NCBI GenBank assembly: GCA_011391085.1
Contig: JAABRD010000052.1
Coordinates: forward strand, 1 to 36,675
Source: Thiotrichaceae bacterium
GTDB lineage: Bacteria; Pseudomonadota; Gammaproteobacteria; Beggiatoales; Beggiatoaceae
DNA length: 36,675 nt
Direction: 5' to 3'
Shown here: positions 7,711 to 17,100 of the stretch, in pieces
How positions within the stretch are numbered: position 1 is the first letter of the stretch
Layout: each line of letters starts with the position of its first letter
Position numbers and translations under genes: made by a program
The notes under the pieces: model-generated
Told to the model about the DNA's origin: nothing
Database searches by the model: none
What the model saw: the letters and a program-made list of their open reading frames with translations, nothing else

Positions 7711-7938
7711 TACCATTACTTATACAACACTACCAAATATCGCACGGTTTCGCATCGGTCTTGAACTCTGATTGAGATGATTAAATGAGGACTCTGATAA
7801 GGCGGTTTGACTAATCATAGTTCATCTGAAAATCATTCTAATCAGAGTTCAGACCGTACACCCACATTGCATCATTACCGTTTTGTCTATAAGCAAAGCT
7901 ACGCTTTGAACTCATGGACTTCAAGATAAATCTCTACC

Positions 7939-8397
7939 CTATTTGACCCCCGTTCCATACACTATAATTTCCACGGTTCCTATTTTTTGACCGCCATGAC
8001 TTCCCCCAATCGTCGAGGTCTCAAACTGCACATTTAACATTTGTGTTGCCCCCCATTCCATCGCTTGTTCCTTCAAACGCAACAACGCTTCACGACGCCC
8101 CCTATCCAGAAGCGTTTCTTGGACAATGAGATGACCTTCACCGATGGAATTTCGCAACGCCACGGTCATTCGTTTAAACGAATCTACCGAAATGACCAAC
8201 GCCACGACAAATAACCGAGTTTCCACCGTAGCTGGCAAAGCAGAAGCGGAACTAATGGTGGTCATTGGCAACCGGCGAGTCTGACGTTCGCGTTTCTGGA
8301 TACTTTTATAATGTTTTTTCTCTCGATAACTGCCAGTGAAGTAACCCAAAATGACCAATAACAGAAAAAAGATAAGAACTTGCCAGAATCCGTCCAT
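7939..8397 (-). CDS. Membrane-anchored YbjQ/UPF0145-family protein
   Basis: The 152-residue product has one N-terminal membrane helix (residues about 4-25, WQVLIFFLLLVILGYFTG), a basic linker, then a YbjQ-like domain. The C-terminal part carries ALLRLKEQAMEWGATQMLNVQFETS and VEIIVYGTGV, matching the end of the YbjQ fold in the neighbouring gene. The family is annotated as putative heavy-metal binding, but its role is not established. It starts two bases after the stop of the upstream YbjQ gene with GTGGAA as a ribosome binding site, so the two are one transcription and translation unit. The large soluble core appears divergent in its first half. Confidence 0.7.
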   Translation of the reverse strand: MDGFWQVLIFFLLLVILGYFTGSYREKKHYKSIQKRERQTRRLPMTTISSASALPATVETRLFVVALVISVDSFKRMTVALRNSIGEGHLIVQETLLDRGRREALLRLKEQAMEWGATQMLNVQFETSTIGGSHGGQKIGTVEIIVYGTGVK

Positions 8398-8399
8398 CG

Positions 8400-8714
8400 T
8401 TATTCCACCTTCACGGCGGTTCCGTACGCAATCAATTCGGCGGCGCCGCGCATCACCGAAGCAGCGGTCAAACGAATATTGACGACGGCATTGGCCCCCA
8501 TCGTTTCCGCTTGTCTGGCCATTCGGTCAATCGCTTCTTGACAAGATTCTTGCAAGAGTTCGGTATATGGCTTGACCTCGCCACCTACCATATTTTTAAA
8601 TTTGGCCTCCATATCTTTGCCTAAATTTTTCGTGCGCACGGTGCTACCCTGCACAATACCAAAATGTTGCGCTATCGTTTTGCCTGGGACATTGTCTAAT
8701 GTGGTGAGAATCAT
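8400..8714 (-). CDS. YbjQ/UPF0145-family protein
   Basis: The 104-residue product is a complete stand-alone member of the YbjQ family, usual length about 105. Characteristic parts are MILTTLDNVPGKTIAQHFGI at the N-terminus, VQGSTVRTKNLGKDMEA, GEVKPYTELLQESCQEAIDR, and GANAVVNIRLTAASVM with AELIAYGTAVKV at the end. The family forms oligomeric barrels and is sometimes described as heavy-metal binding; no reaction is known. It lies directly upstream of a membrane-anchored paralogue, suggesting a hetero-complex tethered to the membrane (inference). Confidence 0.85.
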   Translation of the reverse strand: MILTTLDNVPGKTIAQHFGIVQGSTVRTKNLGKDMEAKFKNMVGGEVKPYTELLQESCQEAIDRMARQAETMGANAVVNIRLTAASVMRGAAELIAYGTAVKVE

Positions 8715-8783
8715 AAGTGCTGTTTTGATAATCGTAGGTTTACAAATGAGTCTGGTTTAAATTGGGGATGGTAAGAATCCTTT

Positions 8784-8901
8784 ACAAGGATCGTTTATTC
8801 GAATTCAATAAAATCATGTAGTTAAAACTTCTTTGATTCTTCTGCAAATTATTTTTTGCATTGCCCTTGACAACCCTTATCTCGTGGTCTAGCCTTATAG
8901 A
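8784..8901 (+). promoter_or_regulatory. Repeated promoter module, copy 1
   Basis: An AT-rich block with AATAAAATCATG leads to CCTTGACAACCC, where TTGACA (8867-8872) is a perfect -35. TAGCCT (8890-8895) at 17 bases is the likely -10; TATAGA follows at once. The whole block of about 115 bp aligns with 30363-30480, including the T-rich tract before the -35. Transcription would start near 8902 and enter several small hairpins and then the tRNA-like gene at 9015. Confidence 0.6.
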
Positions 8902-9014
8902 TAGGCTTTACAGAGAAATTTCTCAGCGGTTCAGGTTCAAAATACCTGACTGGCGCCCTGTATCTGCAAATCGGTCTGGGTGTACCGAGAAGTGAGGGAC
9001 TTTTAGCCTTTTCA

Positions 9015-9095
9015 TTTTAGATGGCGGAATGGTAAACGCGACTGACTCAAGATCAGCTACCGAAAGGTATACAGGTTCGAATCCTGTTCTAAACT
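9015..9095 (+). tRNA. tRNA-Leu (CAA), atypical or degenerate
   Basis: A class II tRNA can be folded. The acceptor is TTTTAGA/TCTAAAC with six pairs and a T-C mismatch at pair 1-72. The D arm is GCG(GAATGGTAAA)CGC. The anticodon loop CTCAAGA has CAA at 9048-9050, in a stem with one A-C mismatch at 27-43. The long variable arm is TACC(GAAA)GGTA and the T arm ACAGG(TTCGAAT)CCTGT. The Leu type is supported by the D arm, long variable arm and anticodon. Oddities are the AT-rich acceptor, a T at the discriminator position where tRNA-Leu has A, and no encoded CCA, which gammaproteobacterial tRNAs normally have. It may be a divergent, foreign or decaying gene. Confidence 0.65.
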
Positions 9096-9161
9096 TAATG
9101 AACTGAACATTCATTATTTAACTCCACTGTCGGGGGGCCACTTCCGTGACCGTGGGAAAAG

Positions 9162-9184
9162 GGTCAAGGAAAATAGACTTGACC
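9162..9184 (+). terminator. Possible weak terminator hairpin after the tRNA-like gene
   Basis: GGTCAAG (9162-9168) pairs perfectly with CTTGACC (9178-9184) across a 9-base loop. The following TCTATTTC is only moderately T-rich. Confidence 0.35.
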
Positions 9185-9433
9185 TCTATTTCATGTTTCA
9201 CAGCAAATCAATAGCCAGTGTGGCAATGGGTCCAATATATTCGGTTTTTTCTAACCGATTTTCAGAAAAATCTTGGCAGTCTTTAAGACCTCCAAAGTTT
9301 CTGAAGAATGGACAGTTAAGACTCCGTGTATTGTAAATTGTCACCCGCAGTTGATTTGTGAAGGGTCCCCCTCTTATCTCCGTAACCTATGGTTTTCAAA
9401 GCCACTCCTAGCCGATTCACACTTCACCAATTG

Positions 9434-9542
9434 GGTAGTGATGCAATGTGGGTAATATTCATGGAGTTGCCCTCACCCCCGGCCCCTCTCCCAGAGGGGC
9501 CGGGGGTGAGGGTAAACATATCACCCACATTGCATCACTACC
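9434..9542. mobile_element. Family A MITE, copy A4, with 8-bp target duplication
   Basis: Ends GGTAGTGATGCAATGTGGGT and ACCCACATTGCATCACTACC are flanked by the exact duplication ACCAATTG (9426-9433 and 9543-9550). At 109 bp it is one of the shortest copies, with a single CCCCTCTCCCAGAGGGGCC core. It sits 95 bp upstream of the slipin start. Confidence 0.92.
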
Positions 9543-9637
9543 ACCAATTGAAGGCGCAAGCCATCACCAAACTGATGAAAGTGTTAGCTGCCATTGCCAA
9601 ACGCAAGCAGGAACTTGCCCAACGAGAGGGTCGTTTT

Positions 9638-10777
9638 ATGTTGATATTTCGTAACTTCCTAGTTCGTAAAAATGAACGTGGTCTGTTGTTCAAAGAAGGT
9701 GACTTTGTGCGCTTCTTAGACCCTGGTACATACCACTACTTTGACCCCTTGCTGAAGATGCGGTTGGAAGTCTATGACCTCGCCGTCCCCGAATTTCAGC
9801 ATCGTTTCCTGGACCTCTTCCTCAAGCAATATGCCCAAGATGTGGCGCGTTATTTCATGGTGTATGAACTGACTCCGCAACAAGTCGCGCTGGTCTATAA
9901 AAATGGTCGATTGGCGGATATTTTACCTCCTTCGAGTCGAACTGTATATTGGCAAGGTCTCGTGGATGTGAAGGTAGAAATCATCGACTTAAGCGAACGT
10001 TTCGATGTGCCTGGCGACTTGGCCGCCGCGTTACTGCATGGCAAAACCACTGTGGATGCACAACGAATGCGCGAGTCGATTTATAGCATGGAAGTGCCTC
10101 CCTATCAAGTGGGTGTGTTGTATGTGGATGGCAAATGTTTGAAGATATTGCCTCCTGGCTTACATGCGTATTGGCAATTCAATCGGCGCATTAACGTGGT
10201 CTTGTGGGACACTCGTTTGCAAGAAACGGAAGTGTCTGGGCAAGAGATTCTCAGCAAGGATAAGGTAAGTTTGCGGCTGAATTTGTCTGCCAGTTACGTT
10301 ATCAAGGATGTGTTACTAGCCACTTCGATGCTGGCGCAACCTGTAGTGTATCTGTACAAGGAACTGCAATTTGGGTTACGGGCCGCCGTGGGGACGCGCA
10401 CATTGGATGAGTTGCTGGAAAACAAGAACACCATTGATGAATTGGTGTTTGCCTACATTCGTGACAAGATGACTCATTTGGGCATTGAAGTGAAGAGTGT
10501 CGGCGTCAAGGACATCATCATCCCCGGTGAAATGAAGACGATTTTAGGTCGAGTTGTGGAAGCGGAAAAAGTTGCCCAAGCTAACCTAATTCGGCGCCGT
10601 GAAGAAACCGCGGCCACTCGTTCCTTGTTGAACACGGCGAAAGTGATGGAAGACAATCCCACCGCGTTGCGTTTGAAAGAACTGGAAACGCTGGAAAAAG
10701 TGACGGAGAAGATTGGAAGTATCTCCGTGTATGGCGGGTTAGAGGGGTTGTTGAAGGAACTGGTTAGGATTAAGTAA
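9638..10777 (+). CDS. Slipin family protein (SPFH/band 7 domain)
   Basis: From ATG 9638 (MLIFRNFLVRKNERGLLFKE, preceded by GAGAGGG at seven bases) the product has 379 residues. Slipins are stomatin-like membrane-associated scaffold proteins that form oligomeric rings or microdomains. The N-terminal 100 residues match the bacterial slipin lead (NERGLLFKEGDFVRFLDPGT). A repeat of the same motif occurs at PPYQVGVLYVDGKCLKILPP. The SPFH core follows, with VSLRLNLSASYVIKDV, YKELQFGLRAAVGTRTLDEL and the helical SPFH end GIEVKSVGVKDIIIPGEMKT and VVEAEKVAQANLIRRREETA. The frame continues upstream through a MITE only because that element has no stop in this phase, so the longer start is rejected. No NfeD-type partner is adjacent. 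Confidence 0.85.
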   Translation: MLIFRNFLVRKNERGLLFKEGDFVRFLDPGTYHYFDPLLKMRLEVYDLAVPEFQHRFLDLFLKQYAQDVARYFMVYELTPQQVALVYKNGRLADILPPSSRTVYWQGLVDVKVEIIDLSERFDVPGDLAAALLHGKTTVDAQRMRESIYSMEVPPYQVGVLYVDGKCLKILPPGLHAYWQFNRRINVVLWDTRLQETEVSGQEILSKDKVSLRLNLSASYVIKDVLLATSMLAQPVVYLYKELQFGLRAAVGTRTLDELLENKNTIDELVFAYIRDKMTHLGIEVKSVGVKDIIIPGEMKTILGRVVEAEKVAQANLIRRREETAATRSLLNTAKVMEDNPTALRLKELETLEKVTEKIGSISVYGGLEGLLKELVRIK

Positions 10778-10787
10778 ATTGCTGAAT

Positions 10788-11150
10788 TAGAGGCTTTAGC
10801 CTCAATGCCAAAAGACACCCAAAATCAATCGACAGGTGGACTAGAGGCTTTAGCCGCAATGCCATTAAGTTAAGGAAAATACCGGTGGAGTGGAGGCTTT
10901 AGCCGGCCGGCCGTAGGCATCACCCCCCCACTCAAATTGCGGGGCGCCTACCGCTGGCCGGCTAAAGCCTCCACTCCACCGTACCTTAACTTAATGACAT
11001 TGCGGCTTTAGCTGGTGGGTGCAGAACAGAATTGAAATCACCGTGCCCCCCTCCGGCTGAAGCCTCTAGTCCACCTGGCGATTCATTTCGGGGGCTGTTT
11101 TCCTTAATTCTGCAACCCAGTAGAGTGTTGCGGTTAAAGCCTCCCATCCA
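10788..11150. repeat. Family C repeat island with a long inverted repeat
   Basis: The gap between the slipin gene and the giant gene has no reading frame of note. It contains at least six copies of GGCTTTAGCC-type motifs in both orientations. The largest inverted repeat runs from CATTAAGTTAAGG (10863-10875) to CCTTAACTTAATG (10984-10996), with GGTGGAGTGGAGGCTTTAGC mirrored inside. It lies between convergent genes. Confidence 0.75.
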
Positions 11151-11164
11151 GCCTTGATCCTCAT

Positions 11165-14100
11165 TTATTCTCGGTTCAGCACTTCAATCGTCAACGTACC
11201 TTCCAATGTCGCTGAAGTATCCATTTCCTGCACCTGAACCTGGATAGTATGACGGGCTTGTTGTTCAAACACCAATTGTTCACCGTCGGCTACCACCAGT
11301 AAATCCTCCCGTAACGCAAAACGTCCGCCAGCAGCATCTAGCAATTCATAGCGAAACGTTCCCCCTTCCCGACTAGTTGTCACTAACCTTCCCACCACGG
11401 TGCCAGTTGAACTGTGTTCTAAAACCGTTTGCCGAGTTAAACGTATCGCCTCGGGTTTCGGTTCTACATCGGTCACAGTGAGAGTGAACTGTTGTTCAAT
11501 AAAGTCACCCGCGGCGTCAAAACTGCGTACCGTAATTTGTGGATGTGGAGTGCTTTCAAAGTCTAACGGGAAACCGCCTGTGCGCAGTTCGTCACCGACT
11601 ATTTGTAATCGGTACCCCAGGTCATCGATTAAACTGTAGATGAACCATTCTTGGTAATCCTCATCTGTGGTAGTGAACCGGCCAATCACCGTGTCAGGGG
11701 GGCTGTTTTCTGCTACCGTGGTTGCTGATAAGGTAAGGGAAGTCGGAAGTTGATTCGACTGCACCGTCAACGTGGCAATGGGGGCATAAACCAGGGGACT
11801 GTCAGGCGTCACCAGTTGATAACCCAAGCTGATGTTGAAAACGCCCGCTAATCCCTCCAAATTGCCTTGGAAGAGAGTCATTTTCATCTCCTTTAGGCGA
11901 ACTTGTTTGGCGATGGTGGCTGTACCTGATAACGGCATTCCACCTTCTTCAGGTTGCCATTGGTAAATCAACATCACGTTGGCCAGTTGATTAAGGTGTT
12001 CAGGCAATGGTTGAATCTTACCTGTCAGAATAAAATGTTCCGGGTTGGCAATGCTAACCTGGTCACCCACTAAACCCGAATCGGTACGAATTTCGCCACT
12101 GAATTGACCGGTTGCCAATTGCATGGGTAGTTTGGAAAGTTCATCTATATCAGTGACTTGAATGGTAAAAGACTTTTCTACAAAGAGACCACTGGAGTCG
12201 GTGCTACGCACCGCTATGAAATAGTCAGGGAGAGTTTCAAAGTCCAATGACACACCCTCTGCCAGACGCAGTTCATTGCCGACAATGACAAATTGGCCAC
12301 TGTCAATCATCAGGGTATAGACGTGGGTATCCGTGGCATCAGAGTCAACCGTCGTCAGTTTGCCAATCAAAGTGCCAGCGGGACTGAGTTCTGGAATGGT
12401 AGCATTGGATAGCATGATGTCGGTAGGCACACTTCCTTCACTGCTAGGTAGTTGGGTCGTTGGAATGAGATAAGTGCAGATCAAACCATAACTGAGAATC
12501 GGTTGCACAGGGTCATTAGTCGTCACCGTTAATGTGGCCGTTGCCGTATTAACCGGTTCTGCCATCCCGCTACTTGGGGAAGCGGAAAGGGAGTAGATGG
12601 GACCACATTGTACCACCAACGTGTGTTTCTCATTATCCGCCTGCAATGACGCAGGTGCGGCACCTTGGAGGATATGAAACGCATTGAGAGGGTCTTCACT
12701 GATATAGCTAGTGAGGAGGTCTAACGGTTGATTGCCGATATTCCAGATGGCCACTCCTGTGGTTGCAGGTGACCCTAACTCATCTTGAGTCAGGCTGAGA
12801 AGATTATTGGGGGCTGGAACGGATTGGTAAACAGGTCCCATTTCTTCACCCACGCAATACAGAGGGTAAGTCACGGTAGGATGCAATGGGTCATTGGTAC
12901 TCAATTCCAAATTCGCTAGACGCAAGCCGGGGGCCGAAGGTGTGCATTGTATCTTGACTAACACAGGTTCACCTTGATTGGGAAGAATGACAGGAAACGC
13001 CGGTTGGAGGAGAGTAAAATCTGGGGACTGAGGACCCGTGAGGCCAACTAGATTGATGGTTAAGTCTTCCATGCCGGTCCCCATCATACGGAGTTCCAAA
13101 ATCAGTGATGTGTCTTCTGTAGGAATGGCATGTATCGTTTCACCAGGGGCTGGCACAGAATCATAAGCGGGGCCTATCACTTCCATACCGTTGCACTGCA
13201 ACTGATAAGTGGGAGTAGGAAGCAACGGGTCATTGGTCGTCAATTGCAAAGTCGCCGTCTGTTCCCCCGCCGAAGTGGGCAGACATTGTATCAATATACT
13301 TTGGGCATCCGCTTCAGGCATGATGGTGATGGGGAAGGTGGTCAAGACACTGAAGGCGTCGGCGTTTGGACCCGTGAGTTGGGGTGACTCCAGGAGAACC
13401 GTGACACTGCCCTTTTGTATCAAGTCAATCCGTGCAGTGACAGGTGTCCCCACTAGACTTTCTCCAAAGTTAAGAATGTTATAAGGAGGTGGATTGGAAG
13501 CAAACTGGGACGTCGGTTGCGGCACCGGCTGACCTTCAGTGAGAATCTGAATGATGCCCAACGTGTAATTCTCAAAATATTGGCCGGGTGGCACCGTGGT
13601 CGAAAGCGAGGTAATCCCATGAGTGGTGCCATTGTCAGAAGCACTGCCTACGGTAAAGGGGACGAGACCTTGACCACCGTGATGAATCGTGATGCTTCCG
13701 CCAGTGTAAATCGTGTTTCCAACGGTCTCAGGAATCTCGCCTTGGGCTTGGAAAGTTTGTCCTGCGGTGATGTCGAGAGTGGCATAGTTGCCTCCCAAAA
13801 TGTAAGAATCAATGATTATCTTACCTGCTGGCGCCTGTAAGTCCAGATTACCCGCGTTGCGGGCGCCGGTTGAGGTTCCTGAATGCAGGTAACCATGTAC
13901 CCTCAAATCTCCTTGAGTGGTCCTTAAAACAATCACTCCACCTTCTCCCGCACTTCCTTGCGGCGCAAACGTGCTGGCATTGACAGAACCGATTTCAATG
14001 CCATTGCTTGCCGTGATGGTGACATTCCCGGCCCTATTGGCATTCATCTGTTCAGAACGGGAATACGTGGTCATCTCGTCTGACACTTGAATACTTCCCA

Positions 14101-17100
14101 AGGGTGCTGTTAGGGTGACGTCCCCCCCTTTCCCGGCATGTTCCGATACGGTATGAGAGGAGGTATTAATCGTGGTGACAGTGAGGTTGCCAGTGAGGGC
14201 GGTTATCATCAGATTTCCCCCAAAATGGTCTGTGGTGGTGGAAGTGTCCACCGTCTCTAACGTAATCTCGTCCCCCTCCATTCGGAGATTATTACCGTGG
14301 GTGACAATGGGATAACCCATGATGGAAAATGTTTGTCCCGTACCATTCAGAGTCACATTTTTGGTGATTTCTAGGTCGCTGGTCAAGGTGAATATTCCAC
14401 CCACTTGCAACTTAACTGTGCCTCCTCGACACACTTTGCTAACCGCTTCTCGTAGCGATTCTGGACCTGTCTCAGTGGTAGTGGTCACGATTACGGTATT
14501 TTGACAAGTGGCGCCATATTCATACGCCCCGATGTCGCATCCAGCCACGCCATCATAGTTGCCATCATACAGACGCGCCAGGCCGCGTTGATCGGTTTCT
14601 GGGCAATGGATGTCTTCTCCCGCATCAATGGCTGGGGAACTGGCTAACAGGATGAAAAAAGGAGCCGACTCGTCCAAAATTTGTGGTTCGCCCAGGAGAG
14701 GGTCGCCCATTAACATAGGGTCGCAAGTACCATCTGCAATGAAGTTATGGGAGTTGTTGCTTAATATACCACCATTGTAACAATCTCCGCCTTGGGTACT
14801 GTGGGCAATGAGGGTGTTGAACAGTTGCAACGTTCCCACATTGTAAATTCCACCTCCTCCATGGTCACCTGTGGCCGTGTTCTTCGCCAGAGTGCTGTTA
14901 TAAATATCTAAGCCTCCCGTGTTGTGAATACCACCACCTTGACTGTTAGACGTGCCTTCAGCAATGGTGCTGTTGACGATGAACAAGGTGCCGGCATTGT
15001 AAATACCACCCCCTTCCCAAGCATGGTTCTTGTGGAAAGTGCTGTCATAGATATTGACAACCCCTTCATTAAGCAGACCACCACCATTATCCGTGGAGTA
15101 GCGGGCCCGCGTTTGATTGTTGCGCAATTGGCAGTTGTTGAGAGTCAACATTGCTTCTGGATTCACATAAATTCCTGCACCGCCACCGCTAGTGGTTTTA
15201 CCGTGGGTGATAATCAAATTATTAAAGGTGACAATGCTATTGCCAATCTCAAAGACTCGTACCTCCCCGCTACCATCTTGATTGTTGTCGCCACTGATAG
15301 CAATGTGGCGGTTGGTGCCGCCTGTGATAGTGAGATTTTGGGTGATAACTAAAGGACGCGATAGGTAAATCGGGGAGACTATCGTTTCGGCAAACTCAAT
15401 CAGACCACCTGGACAAATCTGGGCAATAGCGTACCGCAGAGAACCTGAGTCGTAATCATCTTCAGTTCTGGTGACGGTGGTTCTAACTTGGCAAGAGATA
15501 ATCGGGTCAGTGGGTGGAGGAGTCTCGACTGGCGGAGTCACTGGTGGCGGAGTCGAACAAGAGGCTAGATATTCATACGCGCCAATGTCACATAAGGCCG
15601 AACCGTCACAATCTCCATCTGCTGGACGCAGGGCACCACCTTGGTCATTCGCGCCACAAGAAGCACCGTCTCCCGCATCTATGGCGGGCGAACCTGCTAA
15701 TAAGGCAAAAGTTGAAGTGATACCGTAATTTTGTAGGGGACCCAAGAGAGGGGCACCTGAGAGGGCAGGACTGCAACTGCCATCTGCGATGAGATTATTA
15801 GTATTCGTACCCAACGTACCCAGATTGGCGCAATCTCCGCCACTGGTGCTATTGGCAATCAGAGTGTTAGTCAAGTGTAGAGAGGCACCCGTCTGATTAT
15901 AAAGGCCAGCGCCACCCATTAAGTCGGCAGAGTTACCAGAAAAGGTACTATTGTTAACCGTCAACGTGCCTCCGTAATTGTTGATTCCACCTCCTCCATA
16001 AGCCGTGTTTCCAGAAAAGGTGCTGTTCGTTACCGTTAACAACGCATCGTTGCGGATGGCGCCACCGTAATGGGAAGCCGAGTTGTTCACAAAGGTGCTA
16101 CTTACAATGTCAAGACTGCCATTGTTGCTGAAAATGGCGCCGCCAGAGGAGGTCGCAGAATTGGCCGAGAAGGTGCTGTCGTGTATCGTTAGAGAGTTGG
16201 CATTAAATATCGCCCCGCCACCTCCGCCACTGGGTACGGTGTTGTCAGAAAAAGTGCTATTTGACACCAACACTTGACCCAGGGAGTAGATGCCTCCTCC
16301 ATACATACCAGCCGTATGGTTAGACAGATGGCTGTTATAGAGATTCAGAACTGCATTGCTGGCCACATAAATACCGCCTCCCTCATTGGCATCACTGCCA
16401 TCAGTGAGAGTTAAATTTTCCAGTGTCACGGTCGCATTGCGAATATTGAAAATGCGGAACGGGGGCGCGGCGAGGTTGCGTTGTATCGTCTGATTCACAT
16501 CGTCAGTCGTGGTTATCGTTAAGTTCTTATCAATCACCAATTCGCCAGAATTTAAATCAATGGGGGAGACATCGATGGTAATCTCGTCATTCGTACACAC
16601 CTGGGCAATCGCCTCTCGCAAACTGCCTGGACCACTGTCGGCAGTGCTAGTGACAATGAGGTCGCTTTGACAAGTGGAACCGTTAATAGTAATGCCTGCT
16701 GGGGGAACGTTGGGAGGGAATGGAGTCGTGGCGAGAATACTCGTGGCGCCTCTGGTGATACCTGCATACGTCCCATTCGAGGAGGCATCTCCCACGATGA
16801 ATGGAGAAACGCCGGTGGTAATGGTGATAATGCCACCGTTGGCACCGTCGGCATTGATACTATAACCATTTCCGTCGTTACCCATCACTTTGAGAATCGT
16901 GCCCGCTGTCACAGTCACATTTCCACCATTGTCTTCTGTCCCTGAGACACTCTGACTATAAGTGCGTATGCTTCCCCCCACAATAGTTGACCCACCACTG
17001 TTTATGAACACATTTCCCCCCAGTCCACTGTCACCTATGTTGTTAGAACTGTAAGTGAATAAATGGCCCGATGCAACAATATTGCCAGAGGCACTCAAAG

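Larger units (their letters stand above)
7313..7734. mobile_element. Nested palindromic element with GGTAGTGTTG ends
   Basis: Ends GGTAGTGTTG and CAACACTACC are flanked by the exact 8-bp duplication AAATATCG (7305-7312 and 7735-7742), which lies inside the outer element. The terminal inverted repeats extend about 35 bp when the two later insertions (7425-7541 and 7548-7710) are removed. The core is a 27-bp perfect inverted repeat (7341-7367 with 7393-7419) containing GGAGTACGGAATTGATTCCG. An extra copy of CGGAATCAATTCCGTACTCC makes a three-part palindrome. Confidence 0.82.
7284..7879. mobile_element. Family A element (outermost), interrupted by a nested insertion
   Basis: Left end GGTAGTGATGCACTCTGGGT (7284) and right end ACCCACATTGCATCATTACC (ending 7879) are flanked by the exact duplication GTTTTGTC (7276-7283 and 7880-7887). 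Subtracting the nested element and one copy of its duplication leaves 166 bp, nearly identical in length and sequence to copy A5 at 30112-30276 (165 bp, opposite orientation). Confidence 0.88.
7264..7911. repeat. Family E hairpin split by inserted elements
   Basis: GTCCAAGGCGTAG (7264-7276) and CTACGCTTTGAAC (7899-7911) pair at 11 of 13 positions. Removing the inserted element at 7284-7879 restores a compact family E hairpin, so the outer mobile element landed in the hairpin loop. Confidence 0.6.

Noticed and set aside
8923-9114. 63-codon minus-strand frame
   Set aside because: Its TGFEPVYLS-like phrase is the usual artefact of reading a tRNA T-arm in antisense.
9389-9637. Longer start for the slipin gene
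   Set aside because: The extra codons translate a family A MITE and its flanks; homology and a good ribosome binding site support 9638.
13130-13484. Plus-strand frames inside the giant gene
   Set aside because: Shadows of the 2387-residue frame, which has continuous domain homology.
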